Shown: piece by piece, positions 16,644 through 25,442 of the stretch
Position numbering within the stretch: the first letter of the stretch is position 1
Layout: each line of letters opens with the position of its first letter
NCBI GenBank assembly: GCA_047632015.1
Contig: JBLIBC010000003.1
Coordinates: forward strand, 1 to 28,595
DNA from: JBLIAZ01 sp047632015
Lineage (GTDB): Bacteria > Bacteroidota > Bacteroidia > Flavobacteriales_C > GCA-002722245
Reading direction: 5' to 3'
DNA: 28,595 bases
Notes under the pieces: model-generated
The model's database searches: none
The model's input: only the letters and a program-made list of their open reading frames with translations
Told to the model about the DNA's origin: nothing
Position numbers and translations under genes: made by a program

Positions 16644-17748
16644 CGTTATTCATGATTTGATGCCCACCTTTTTTTAGGTAAAGGTCTTTTTCAAATAATT
16701 TGTAATCTTCCTCAATCATCTCCTTAACTAAGGATTTTATATCGTATTTAGGTTTCCATCCAAGCTGTTCCCTTGCTTTAGTAGCATCCCCAATAAGTAA
16801 CTCTACTTCAGTTGGTCTGAAATATTCAGGGTCAATACTTAATATTTCTTGACCTATTTTAACAAGATGACCTTCTTTAGCAGACACTATAAAGGCTTTT
16901 TCATTGATTCCTTCGCCTTTAAATTCTAATTTAATTCCTAGCTCTTCAAATGCGTAGATGATAAAATTTCTCACAGTGGTTGTTACCCCAGTGGCAAGTA
17001 CAAAATCGTCCGGTGTATCATGCTGCAACATTCTCCACATGCCTTCTACGTAATCTTTAGCGTGTCCCCAATCCCTTTTGGAATCAATATTCCCCATGTA
17101 CAATTTAGATTGCAACCCTAAAGTAATTCTACAAGCAGCTCTTGTTATTTTTCTGGTCACAAAAGTTTCTCCCCTTAGTGGGCTTTCGTGGTTAAATAAA
17201 ATTCCGTTTGAAGCAAACATTCCGTAGGCCTCCCTGTAATTTACAGTAATCCAATAAGCATACATTTTTGCTACAGCATACGGTGAACGAGGATAAAACG
17301 GTGTAGTTTCTTTTTGCGGCACCTCCTGTACTTTACCATATAATTCAGAGGTTGATGCTTGGTAAATTTTTGTCTTTTTTCCTAGCCCAAGAATTCTCAC
17401 CGCTTCCAGTATTCTTAATACTCCTAACGCATCCACATTTCCACTGTATTCAGGTTCGTCAAAACTCACTTTAACATGAGACATGGCACCTAAATTGTAA
17501 ATCTCGTCAGGTTGACATTCCTGTATAATTCGAATGATGTTTGTAGAATCAGTTAAATCTCCATAATGAAGTTTGAATTTCACATCTTTGTCATGCGGAT
17601 CTTGATATAAGTGGTCAATCCGACCTGTGTTAAATAGTGATGATCTACGTTTTATTCCGTGAACTTCGTAACCTTTTTCAAGCAGTAACTCACTAAGATA
17701 AGCTCCATCTTGACCAGTAATCCCCGTTATAAGTGCTATTTTTCCCAT
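16636..17748 (-). CDS. gmd: GDP-mannose 4,6-dehydratase
   Basis: A protein of 370 residues, standard length. The NADP-binding motif GITGQDG is at 9-15, and the active site has T133 and E135 (STSELYG) with Y157 and K161 (YAVAK). NHESPLRGETFVTRK (186-200) is a Gmd signature. It converts GDP-D-mannose to GDP-4-keto-6-deoxy-D-mannose, which the neighbouring fcl turns into GDP-L-fucose. It starts 11 bases after the stop of the upstream Wzi/RemB-like gene, within one minus-strand operon. GDP-mannose synthesis genes (manB, manC) are not in the window. Confidence 0.97.
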   Translation of the reverse strand: MGKIALITGITGQDGAYLSELLLEKGYEVHGIKRRSSLFNTGRIDHLYQDPHDKDVKFKLHYGDLTDSTNIIRIIQECQPDEIYNLGAMSHVKVSFDEPEYSGNVDALGVLRILEAVRILGLGKKTKIYQASTSELYGKVQEVPQKETTPFYPRSPYAVAKMYAYWITVNYREAYGMFASNGILFNHESPLRGETFVTRKITRAACRITLGLQSKLYMGNIDSKRDWGHAKDYVEGMWRMLQHDTPDDFVLATGVTTTVRNFIIYAFEELGIKLEFKGEGINEKAFIVSAKEGHLVKIGQEILSIDPEYFRPTEVELLIGDATKAREQLGWKPKYDIKSLVKEMIEEDYKLFEKDLYLKKGGHQIMNNDE

Positions 17749-17759
17749 GACAATTTATG

Positions 17760-19367
17760 TCAAAAGTCGTAATAATTGTTGATAATACCAGTTTTCAGTC
17801 CAATAAAAAAATAATTTTGTTGGATGTTGGAACCATCAATTATTTGATGACGGTTAACCACTCCAGCTTCAACAAAAATTAAGTTTGATGGGTTAACCAT
17901 GTACGAAATTGCAAATGTATTGTGAAATTGTTGATATGATACCCCCTGCCCGATTACGTTTCCAAAATCCGCTTCACGGTCATAGTATGACATCAAGACA
18001 TTTGTTCCAACTGAAGTGCTGTCTGAATTTGGCAAACCGGAAATCCTATATACCGACTTTAAGTTCAAGTTCCATCTATTATGCCTATGATTTGCAATGA
18101 AAATCCCTTCTTTTAAATTGGACCCGCTGGGGTGAGCTAATGGTTGACCACTGTGGGAAAAGCTTGTTAAAGACGACCGATGGTTGTATGTAAATGGTCT
18201 TATGTGGTTGTATTCCAGCTGAAAATATAAGTTTTTAGCAAATTTGAAATTGTGAAATTTTACACCAGCTTGCCCGGCATATTTGTTTCCCCACCAATTG
18301 TTCCCGGCAAAAAACTCTTTGAAATAAAATTCTGTTAACAGGAACTGCCCGTATAAAGTTACGCTTGTTGTTGGTGTATATTTGAAAGCCGTTCCCATCA
18401 GCACCTTATCTGGTGATCCCAAGCCAAATTCAAAAGGCCGCATTACTACAAAAGGATTCAGGTAGTTTAATTCTAAGGTATTTCTAGCAGCGGAATCTCC
18501 GCCCCAAATGATCGCTTCATATAATGACACATGGAATTTTTTAGTCAGCGCAATGTCTAAATAGTGATAGCTGCCGTATTTTTTTTGTCTAAGTACGTTT
18601 CCAGACTGAACCATGTCAGGTCTATAATCTATGAATTCAGAAACAATTGTGGTGTAATTAATTTTTTCTCCAAAATGAAAATCCATTCTCCCAAACAGGT
18701 AGTTTGGACCTGCATCCGACAAAATCAAGGAACGGTATCCCTCGCCTAAAAAGTTTTTACCATGCGCAAGTGTAAGGTCTACAAACTTGCTTGCCTTGTA
18801 TTCAACTCCGCCAAAACTTGAATACCTACCAAAAACATCAGTTCCATCAACGTGTACTTCGCCTTCACCTGGTATGACCCTAGAGGTGTTGATGTAATCA
18901 CTAATAAACGGTTCAGGTTTTATTGGTCCCTCTTGGATATAACTGTGAATCTTAATTTTTTGCCCAAACCTTCCGTTTAAGAAAACGCCTCTTTTGTTAT
19001 ACCAAATGTTTTTGTTCAATGCAGTTTCATACCCAACAAGCAGTCCTTCATACGGATCTAAAGTGATGTCATAGTCTTTTCCTGACATTTTAAACCAGTT
19101 GTTATTAAACAGTCGAGAAGCTATAAAACTGCCGTGTTGAGGTAGGTTATGTTCTGCTATTAGATCAGCGTACGTGCTGTCAATTAAAAAACAAGTGCTT
19201 GATGTTTTGGTAGCAGTAAACCCTGTGTCTAGTTTACCGTAATAATCACTGAAAAAATATTGAATTTTTCGATCGATTACCTTGTTTTGTGCAGCTGCGT
19301 TTAAAGTGCAAAAAAAGATAATCCCAAATATTAAGGTCGAAATCGTAGTTTTTACCTGGAGAAGCAT
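17760..19367 (-). CDS. Outer-membrane beta-barrel protein of the Wzi/RemB family, copy 1
   Basis: A protein of 535 residues. The N-terminus (hydrophobic 8-26, ending AAAQ) is a signal peptide cut near residue 26. It then shows alternating aromatic/polar beta-barrel strands and ends NNYYDF, with the C-terminal Phe typical of outer-membrane proteins. Shared signatures with the protein at 14074-15714 are HGKNFLGEGYRSLILSD (202-218), NWWGNKY (357-363) and HPSGSNLKEG. They are paralogs, clearly diverged, arranged around gmd and fcl. The family includes Wzi-type capsule assembly proteins and RemB of gliding flavobacteria. Its ATG overlaps the stop of the upstream phosphoglycosyltransferase gene (TAATG), indicating translational coupling. 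Confidence 0.78.
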   Translation of the reverse strand: MLLQVKTTISTLIFGIIFFCTLNAAAQNKVIDRKIQYFFSDYYGKLDTGFTATKTSSTCFLIDSTYADLIAEHNLPQHGSFIASRLFNNNWFKMSGKDYDITLDPYEGLLVGYETALNKNIWYNKRGVFLNGRFGQKIKIHSYIQEGPIKPEPFISDYINTSRVIPGEGEVHVDGTDVFGRYSSFGGVEYKASKFVDLTLAHGKNFLGEGYRSLILSDAGPNYLFGRMDFHFGEKINYTTIVSEFIDYRPDMVQSGNVLRQKKYGSYHYLDIALTKKFHVSLYEAIIWGGDSAARNTLELNYLNPFVVMRPFEFGLGSPDKVLMGTAFKYTPTTSVTLYGQFLLTEFYFKEFFAGNNWWGNKYAGQAGVKFHNFKFAKNLYFQLEYNHIRPFTYNHRSSLTSFSHSGQPLAHPSGSNLKEGIFIANHRHNRWNLNLKSVYRISGLPNSDSTSVGTNVLMSYYDREADFGNVIGQGVSYQQFHNTFAISYMVNPSNLIFVEAGVVNRHQIIDGSNIQQNYFFIGLKTGIINNYYDF

Positions 19368-20494
19368 TAGCTAACTTTTGATAACGGAGGTCTTTTCGTG
19401 CGCGTGTTTTTAACAGGAACGTCTTGCCCTTCATTCTTACGTCTTTTTAATATCATAGACGGGAGATAAGACAGTGTTGCTGCTGACCCGAGTAAGATAA
19501 GTAACAATATAAAACTGTTAATTTTATCGTGTGCAAAGTATAAAAAAGTGATGAATGCAATGTTGGTTAAAACAATAATAGCAGAACTTTTCATGTGACT
19601 GTGTCCCAATTCTAACAACCTGTGATGAATGTGGTTTCTATCTGGGCTGAAAGGCGACTTACCTCGTAACATCCTCCATAAGAACACCCTTAAAGTGTCA
19701 AATAGTGGGATAATTAGTATTCCAAATGCAACAATAGGAGAGGCCTCAAATGTTAATGGGGCAGCTGTGCCATTGATGTTTATAAAGTAAATACAGAGCA
19801 CTCCATTGATCAAGCCAATAATAAGAGACCCAGTATCGCCCATGAATATTTTGGCTGGTGTTCTGTTGAACCACATGAATCCAATTATTCCACCAATAAG
19901 AGAACTTGAAATTATTGCTAATTCGTGACGTCCATTAATTAAAAAGAAAGCGCCAAAAGCTAAAGAAACAACTATTCCCACCCCTCCTGATAGCCAGTTT
20001 ATTCCGTCAATTAAGTTTGATCCGTTCATGACCACAAGCAAAGTAAATATTGTCAACGCTATGCTCCATGATTCTTGTATTTCTTGTATGCCAAAAAGTC
20101 CATGCATGCTTGTAAGCTTAACCCCTCCCATCAGCACCACAAGAGCTGCAGCAATGATTTGTCCCAAAAGTTTTTTAAGAGGTGATATCGATAAAATATC
20201 ATCCTGAATTCCAGTAAAAAATATAATCAATAAAGCTGCGTACAAATATTGATATTTAATGAACTTTACCTCACTGGCAATAAAATTTACCTCGCTGGGT
20301 GCGAAAATACTCATTGAAATAGCAAAGCCAGCAAATATCGCTAAACCTCCTAACGTAGGAATTGCTTTACCATGTACCTTTCTGTCGTCAGGGACATCGT
20401 ATAAATGTTTTAAGTAAGAGATTCTTATGATAGTTGGTATTGCGGCAATTGCAATTGCAAGGGAACATATTAAAGATAAATAAACTTCCTTCAT
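19367..20494 (-). CDS. WecA/TagO-type undecaprenyl-phosphate sugar-1-phosphate transferase
   Basis: A protein of 375 residues with about ten or eleven transmembrane helices. Family signatures are GIQDDILSI with D98-D99 (Mg/catalytic site), NLIDGINWL (160-168), MGDTGS (218-223) and the cytoplasmic HIHHR (288-292). It should transfer a HexNAc-1-phosphate (usually GlcNAc) from UDP-sugar to undecaprenyl phosphate, the first step in lipid-linked glycan assembly. The canonical DGIDGL loop reads DGINWL here. It heads the operon that continues through wzi-like, gmd, fcl, wzi-like and the M20 gene. The C-terminal 25 residues are basic and polar. MraY is unlikely because the HxHHR motif and neighbours fit the WecA branch. 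Confidence 0.88.
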   Translation of the reverse strand: MKEVYLSLICSLAIAIAAIPTIIRISYLKHLYDVPDDRKVHGKAIPTLGGLAIFAGFAISMSIFAPSEVNFIASEVKFIKYQYLYAALLIIFFTGIQDDILSISPLKKLLGQIIAAALVVLMGGVKLTSMHGLFGIQEIQESWSIALTIFTLLVVMNGSNLIDGINWLSGGVGIVVSLAFGAFFLINGRHELAIISSSLIGGIIGFMWFNRTPAKIFMGDTGSLIIGLINGVLCIYFININGTAAPLTFEASPIVAFGILIIPLFDTLRVFLWRMLRGKSPFSPDRNHIHHRLLELGHSHMKSSAIIVLTNIAFITFLYFAHDKINSFILLLILLGSAATLSYLPSMILKRRKNEGQDVPVKNTRTKRPPLSKVS

Positions 20495-20520
20495 GAGTGA
20501 ATTTCATTAAAATCTTGGGA

Positions 20521-20546
20521 CAAAGGTATCAATATTTGTGACACAA
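20521..20546 (-). promoter_or_regulatory. Promoter of the polysaccharide operon
   Basis: On the minus strand, TACCTTTG (20528-20521) is a perfect TAnnTTTG -7 element, with TTG at 20546-20544 and 15 bases between. The ATG at 20494 lies 26 bases downstream, giving a leader of about 20 bases. The spacing is short compared with the usual consensus. Confidence 0.55.
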
Positions 20547-20584
20547 TTTAAATACAGGTTACAATATTTAAATCTAGTAACTAG
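20541..20584. repeat. AT-rich near-direct repeats and small palindrome upstream of the operon promoter
   Basis: ACACAATTTAAAT (20541-20553) and ACAATATTTAAAT (20561-20573) are similar 13-mers starting 20 bases apart, two helical turns. CTAGTAACTAG (20574-20584) is an 11-bp palindrome immediately after. The first repeat covers the -33 region. A regulator binding site is possible but unproven. I see no gene in the remainder of the gap up to 20727. Confidence 0.25.
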
Positions 20585-20727
20585 TGACAACACTCCGTTA
20601 TAATAGATTTGTTATGTAAGCGTTAAACGATTTTTTGTTTGAAAGGTTGCTTTTTTATTTGAATATAATTTTGAGGGGAAAACGTCTTGATTTTTTATTT
20701 TACCGACCAAGTAAATAATAATATCGA

Positions 20728-21552
20728 TTAATCAAAAGAAATGACATCTGAGGGGTCTAATGGCGTGCCGTTTTGCCAAATTTCAAAATGAAGATGAGGG
20801 CCTGTTGTTAGTTCACCACTGTTGCCCACTATTGCAATTACTTGACCCGATTTTACTACATCGCCTTTTCTCTTAAGAAGCACACTGTTGTGTTTGTAAA
20901 ATGATATTAAATTGTCTTGATGTTGAATTCCAATGACGTTTCCTTCATCCAATGTCCATCCAGCAACAATTATTTTTCCCGATAATGCAGCTTTAATAGT
21001 TTCATTTTTTTTACTGACAATGTCAATTCCAAAATGTTTGTCTTTTACATTAAATTTTTGAGATACTATACCAGTAATGGGCTTGTAAAAATGATATTTA
21101 TATAAGCTAGTTGCTTGTTTTTCAGAGGTAAAAACAGGAATATCACTCTCTTTTTCTGAAGAAATAACTGTATCTATTTTTATAGCTAGTGCAAGTTCAT
21201 TTCCTTCATCAAGCATGTCAAATATGCTATCTAAGTGAGTGGCGTAATCTAATTTTCCAGCAATTTCGAATTCCATGATCATCATTTTCTTTTTCATGGT
21301 TAGTAGTTCTTGATGCATTTCGTCGCTTTCAAAACCCGGAACAATTCTTTTGATTGGCGTAAAAGAAATAACACAAAATGCTGCAATAAATACTAAAAGC
21401 AGTGCACCAACTACTGAAAGTAAAAACTTTCCCTTGGTTACCTGTGTGCTGTATATTTCCGCAAAGGAGTCTTTGTTCGTTAAGTTTAAATGGTATTTTT
21501 CCTTTAAACTACTGAACCAATTTCGAATTATTGCGTCTAGTTTATTTTGCAT
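20728..21552 (-). CDS. M23 family (LytM) peptidoglycan endopeptidase, membrane-anchored
   Basis: A protein of 274 residues. One transmembrane helix (about 42-65) puts the C-terminal part in the periplasm. A short linker with coiled-coil character (about 76-125) precedes the LytM domain (about 155-270). The zinc and catalytic residues are complete: H173 and D177 (HFGID), H221 (YKHNS) and H253/H255 (GPHLHFE), so it should be an active endopeptidase that cuts peptide cross-links of the cell wall. Its start is 8 bases after the thioesterase stop, within the polA-led group. It is not a degenerate activator such as EnvC, since all ligands are kept. Confidence 0.9.
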   Translation of the reverse strand: MQNKLDAIIRNWFSSLKEKYHLNLTNKDSFAEIYSTQVTKGKFLLSVVGALLLVFIAAFCVISFTPIKRIVPGFESDEMHQELLTMKKKMMIMEFEIAGKLDYATHLDSIFDMLDEGNELALAIKIDTVISSEKESDIPVFTSEKQATSLYKYHFYKPITGIVSQKFNVKDKHFGIDIVSKKNETIKAALSGKIIVAGWTLDEGNVIGIQHQDNLISFYKHNSVLLKRKGDVVKSGQVIAIVGNSGELTTGPHLHFEIWQNGTPLDPSDVISFD

Positions 21553-21560
21553 GTTACAAA

Positions 21561-22079
21561 TTAATCAAACAAAGCTTTTAGTTCTGTCGCTTTGCTAGGG
21601 TCTAATTTTCCTGCAATAACCAAGCTTAGTTGGCGCCTTCTTAGTGCTCCATCGTATCTTTTTATTTCTTCGTTTGTGGTTGGAATTAATTCAGGCACTT
21701 TTTGTGTTGAACCATCCTGGCCAAGGGCTACAAAAGTAAACATGGCTTGATTGCTCACGGTTTTTCCCCCTGTTTGATGATCCTCTACAAAAACATCCAT
21801 CATCACTTCCATGGAGGTGTTGAAAGAGCGGGATACCTTTGCCTCGATACTTACAATATCACCCAACTTGATTGGTTTTTGGAATGAAACATTACCAACT
21901 GAAGCAGTTACTACAACCTTTCTGCAATGTCTGTGTGCGCTAATAGCTCCCGCAATGTCCATCCAGTTTAACAATTGCCCTCCCATCAGATTACCTAAAG
22001 TATTGGTGTCGTTAGGAAGTACAAAGTGCGTGGATAAAGTGTAAGTTTCGGATGCTTTAATTGATGTTATTTCTTTCAT
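21561..22079 (-). CDS. Acyl-CoA thioesterase, hotdog fold (YciA/BACH type)
   Basis: Using the ATG at 22079 the protein is 172 residues (MKEITSIKAS...). A longer reading frame from 22121 exists, but it would run over the end of the upstream lipoprotein gene and adds an unconserved basic leader; the internal ATG sits 2 bases after that stop. The hotdog core shows NTLGNLMGGQLLNWMD (26-41) on the central helix, with the acidic D41, and SVGNVSFQKPIKLGD. The enzyme should hydrolyse fatty acyl-CoA in the cytoplasm. The C-terminal tail (residues 121-172) is charged and helical. Chain-length preference is unknown. Confidence 0.88.
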   Translation of the reverse strand: MKEITSIKASETYTLSTHFVLPNDTNTLGNLMGGQLLNWMDIAGAISAHRHCRKVVVTASVGNVSFQKPIKLGDIVSIEAKVSRSFNTSMEVMMDVFVEDHQTGGKTVSNQAMFTFVALGQDGSTQKVPELIPTTNEEIKRYDGALRRRQLSLVIAGKLDPSKATELKALFD

Positions 22080-22081
22080 GA

Positions 22082-22432
22082 TTATGGGCTTTTTTCGGGT
22101 GCGCCACTGTTTAGCCAGCAATTGAACAAGTCAAAATCTGCTTGTTTTAACTCAATTCCTTCAGGCATTGTTCTGCGCGTAATTACTTCTTTTTCAAAAC
22201 TACCATTGTCCACCGATACTTTAACTGCGGCCCAGTATGTTAAAACCGGTTGCTTTTCAGCACCGTGGCAACTAATTTGGTTGCAATGTGTTTCAATAAG
22301 GGTTTTGATTTCTCCTTCATATGTATATGACCCACAAGTGGTAAGATCGGTTGTTTTGTCATTTTTACTGCAAGCAGCAAAAACAATTAAGCTAACCGTA
22401 AACAAAGTGCAAATAATTTTAAAATGTTTCAT
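22082..22432 (-). CDS. Small lipoprotein with cytochrome-c-like CX4CH motif
   Basis: A protein of 116 residues. The signal peptide ends with a lipobox VFAAC, so C21 should be lipidated. The mature part has CNQISCH (C50, C55, H56), a CX4CH haem-attachment-like motif, instead of the usual CX2CH. A methionine in TMPEG (M89) could be the second axial ligand. The sequence around NGSFEKEVITRRTMPEG and FNCWLNSGAP resembles small c-type cytochrome domain proteins of Bacteroidota. Haem binding is inferred, and it could instead be a disulfide-linked protein. It lies 51 bases after polA and 2 bases before the thioesterase start. Confidence 0.7.
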   Translation of the reverse strand: MKHFKIICTLFTVSLIVFAACSKNDKTTDLTTCGSYTYEGEIKTLIETHCNQISCHGAEKQPVLTYWAAVKVSVDNGSFEKEVITRRTMPEGIELKQADFDLFNCWLNSGAPEKSP

Positions 22433-22483
22433 AGGAAGCAGTGTTCTATTTTGATAATCAGCACGATAGACAAATTTGTTTTA

Positions 22484-25315
22484 TCAATGTGCGTCCAACC
22501 AACTAGCTGCAAAATTCATGTCTACTTCTAAAGGTACATTAGTTTTTACAGCATTTTCCATTTTGTCTTTGACTAATTGCTGAATTTTTTCTTTTTCTTC
22601 GGGTATTACATCAAATAACAATTCATCATGCACTTGCAGTATCATGGTACTTTTGTACTTGTTATCCTCTAGTTCCTTTTGAATATCAATCATTGCTTTT
22701 TTAATAATGTCAGCTGCTGAACCTTGAATAGGTGCATTAATTGCATTTCTTTCTGCGTATCCTCTTACAATTGCGTTTTTTGAATTAATGTCTTTCAGGT
22801 ACCTTTTTCTTCCCATGATTGTTTCAACATAACCATTCTTTCGAGCGTCTTCCACCGTGTCATTCATGTAGCTTTGCACTCCCGGATATTTCATAAAATA
22901 TTGTTTTATAATTTCCGCAGCTTCTTTTCTAGGAATATTTAATCGTTGACTCAGTCCAAAAGCTGATATTCCATAAATAATCCCAAAATTGACCATTTTT
23001 GCCTTACCTCTCATCTCTTTGTCAACCTCTTCCAACGGTACATTAAAAACCTTTGCAGCAGTCGACGAATGAATGTCTTGCCCTTGCAAAAAAGCCTCCT
23101 GCATTCCTTTATCACCACATATTTCAGCCATTACACGCAATTCAACTTGCGAGTAATCTGCAGCTAATATTTCTCTTCCTTCGGATGCTATAAATGCTTT
23201 TCTTACCTCTCTTCCTTTTTCGGTTTTAATAGGAATGTTTTGCAAATTAGGATTGTTACTGCTTAACCTTCCTGTTGCCGCTACTGCTTGGTTAAAACTC
23301 GTGTGAATTTTTCCTGTTTTTGGATTCACTAAGGTTGGCAACACATCTACATAAGTAGATTTTAGTTTTTTCAATTGACGATATTCTAATATTGGAGCAA
23401 TGATATCATGCTTGTTCATCAACTTTTGAAGCGTTTCCTCATTCGTTTGATATTGTCCCGTTTTGGTTTTTTTTGCTTTGTCGGTGATTTTCAATTTATC
23501 AAACAAAATTTCGCCTAACTGTTTTGGTGAAGACACATTGAACTCTTCTCCAGCTAGATCAATTATTTTCTTTTCTAAACCGTCAATATCGTCTTTCAGC
23601 ACCAAAGCATAATCCTGCATGCTTTTTACGTCTAATTTAACCCCGTGACTTTCCATTTCCGAAAGAACAGGAACTAAAGGCATTTCAATGTTTTGGAATA
23701 ACTCCATGGTGCCTGACTCCTTTAACAACTTTTCAAATACTGCTTTCAGCTGCCAAGTGACATCCGCGTCTTCACACGCATAATTAGTCACTTTTTCAGC
23801 CGGAATTTCCTTCATGTTTAATTGGTTTTTCCCATTTTTACCAATTAACGTTTCAATTGATATTGGCCTGTAGTTCAAGTAAGTTTCACTTAACAAGTTC
23901 ATGTTGTGGCGCATATCAGGTTCAATTAAATAATGAGCCAACATGGTGTCAAACAAAGGACCTTTTACTTGAACACCAACACCTCGAAGAATGTTCATGT
24001 CGTACTTGATGTTTTGAGCTACTTTTTCAATTCTGTCACTTTCAAAAAGCCCTTTAAAATGTTGTAATGTTTCTTTTTCTTTCCCTTCAGCAATAGGAAT
24101 ATAATAGGCTTTGTTATCCTCAAATGAAATTGCCAAACCAATAATGGTAGCTACATGGCTATCTAATCCAGTGGTTTCAGTGTCAAAACAAAAAGACGGT
24201 AGCTTTTCCAGTTTTGAAACCAAATTTTTGATTTCTTGAGTTGATTCTATTAATTGATAATCTTTCTTTTGGTTCTCAAAAGTGTTGAATTCTTGTACTG
24301 GTTCGGCTACTGATTCCGTTGGGTTTTCTGAAATTTCAGGTTGGTTAAACAGATCAACCGGCGCATTTTTTTTGACTGGAGGGATTGTAGTTACCGGAGC
24401 TGGGCTTCCTACAGGTCGGGTAGACGAAGTATGCACGTCTTGATCAAATACCCTTTGCGCCAATCCCCGAAATTCTAATTCAGTAAACAGTTCAAGTAAT
24501 TCATCTTTCTTGAAAGGTGATTTTTTAAGATCGTCAAAGGAATAATCTAAAGGTACATCTAATACAATAGTTGCTAATTCTTTGGACAGTAATCCTTGCG
24601 CTGCAAATTTAATTACGTTCTCACGCTGCTTTCCTTTTAGGTCCATTTCGGCCGCTTCAATCAGGTTTTCTACGGTGCCGTATTTGCTAATTAATTTTTT
24701 TGATGTTTTTTCTCCAATACCAGGAATACCAGGTATGTTGTCTGCTGCATCGCCCCACAAACCTAGGATGTCAATTACTTGTTCAGGGTGGTGAATTTCA
24801 AATTTTTCTTGCACTTCGCGGACGCCCCATTTTTCAGCGGGATTTCCACCTCGCCCAGGTTTGTACATGAAAATGTTGTCACTTACCAACTGAGCAAAAT
24901 CTTTGTCTGGAGTCATCATGAAAGTGGTAAACCCTTCCTTTTCTGCCGTTTTAGCCATGGTCCCTATGATATCGTCAGCCTCAAAACCTGGTTTTGCAAT
25001 GAGCGGAATATCCATTGCTTCAATTATTTTTTTGATGTATGGAATGGAATTTCGGATGTCCTCTGGCATTTCCTCCCGATGCGCTTTGTAGGGAGGAAAT
25101 ATATCTTCTCTAAAAGTTTTCCCTGGTGAATCAAATACTACTCCAATGTGTGTTGGGTTTTCTCTTCTTAGAACCTCTACAATGGTGTTAGTAAACCCCA
25201 ACATTGCTGAGGTATTTAATCCTGCAGAATTATATCGTTGGTTGTTACCAAATGCAAAATATGATCGGTAAATGATGGCAAAAGCATCAATTAAAAACAG
25301 TTTTTTTTGAGACAT
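22484..25315 (-). CDS. polA: DNA polymerase I
   Basis: A protein of 943 residues with three domains. The 5'-3' exonuclease covers about 1-290 (FEADDIIG at 111-118, GLWGDAADNIPG at 185-196). The 3'-5' exonuclease covers about 355-540 with an intact acid set: D378 and E380 (FDTETTG), D439 (KYDM) and D516 (YACED). The polymerase domain runs from about 545: motif A DYSQVE (720-725), motif B KMVNFGIIYG with F777 and motif C QVHDE (H896, D897). A proline-rich variable linker (about 295-350) joins the first two. Proofreading therefore looks functional, unlike in Taq polymerase. It acts in repair and Okazaki fragment maturation. It is divergent from the helicase at 25443. Confidence 0.98.
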   Translation of the reverse strand: MSQKKLFLIDAFAIIYRSYFAFGNNQRYNSAGLNTSAMLGFTNTIVEVLRRENPTHIGVVFDSPGKTFREDIFPPYKAHREEMPEDIRNSIPYIKKIIEAMDIPLIAKPGFEADDIIGTMAKTAEKEGFTTFMMTPDKDFAQLVSDNIFMYKPGRGGNPAEKWGVREVQEKFEIHHPEQVIDILGLWGDAADNIPGIPGIGEKTSKKLISKYGTVENLIEAAEMDLKGKQRENVIKFAAQGLLSKELATIVLDVPLDYSFDDLKKSPFKKDELLELFTELEFRGLAQRVFDQDVHTSSTRPVGSPAPVTTIPPVKKNAPVDLFNQPEISENPTESVAEPVQEFNTFENQKKDYQLIESTQEIKNLVSKLEKLPSFCFDTETTGLDSHVATIIGLAISFEDNKAYYIPIAEGKEKETLQHFKGLFESDRIEKVAQNIKYDMNILRGVGVQVKGPLFDTMLAHYLIEPDMRHNMNLLSETYLNYRPISIETLIGKNGKNQLNMKEIPAEKVTNYACEDADVTWQLKAVFEKLLKESGTMELFQNIEMPLVPVLSEMESHGVKLDVKSMQDYALVLKDDIDGLEKKIIDLAGEEFNVSSPKQLGEILFDKLKITDKAKKTKTGQYQTNEETLQKLMNKHDIIAPILEYRQLKKLKSTYVDVLPTLVNPKTGKIHTSFNQAVAATGRLSSNNPNLQNIPIKTEKGREVRKAFIASEGREILAADYSQVELRVMAEICGDKGMQEAFLQGQDIHSSTAAKVFNVPLEEVDKEMRGKAKMVNFGIIYGISAFGLSQRLNIPRKEAAEIIKQYFMKYPGVQSYMNDTVEDARKNGYVETIMGRKRYLKDINSKNAIVRGYAERNAINAPIQGSAADIIKKAMIDIQKELEDNKYKSTMILQVHDELLFDVIPEEKEKIQQLVKDKMENAVKTNVPLEVDMNFAASWLDAH

Positions 25316-25429
25316 CTATTGTAGGTTTTTGAAGGCTCTAAAAGTAGATAAAATGAGTGAGGAAAAAAATGAAAATTATGTGAGTACTGAGTTCAATTAT
25401 AAATACCAAGCAATTGTCAGGCTTTAACT

Positions 25430-25437
25430 TACCTTTG
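25430..25437 (+). promoter_or_regulatory. Promoter -7 element of the helicase gene, almost at the start codon
   Basis: TACCTTTG is a perfect match to TAnnTTTG and lies only 5 bases before the ATG at 25443. Transcription would start at or next to the ATG, giving a leaderless or nearly leaderless mRNA. No well-spaced -33 TTTG is visible; TTG at 25414-25416 is too close. Confidence 0.45.
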
Positions 25438-25442
25438 CAACC

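Noticed and set aside
22080..22121. Longer N-terminus for the acyl-CoA thioesterase starting at 22121
   Set aside because: It would overlap the lipoprotein gene and adds 14 basic residues outside the hotdog domain. The ATG at 22079, 2 bases after the upstream stop, is the natural start.
24779..25129. Long plus-strand open frame inside polA (116 codons), and similar antisense frames within the 7TM-HD, mgtE and Wzi-like genes
   Set aside because: Each lies antisense to a well-supported gene with full domain content. The translations show no recognisable domain and there is no separate promoter.
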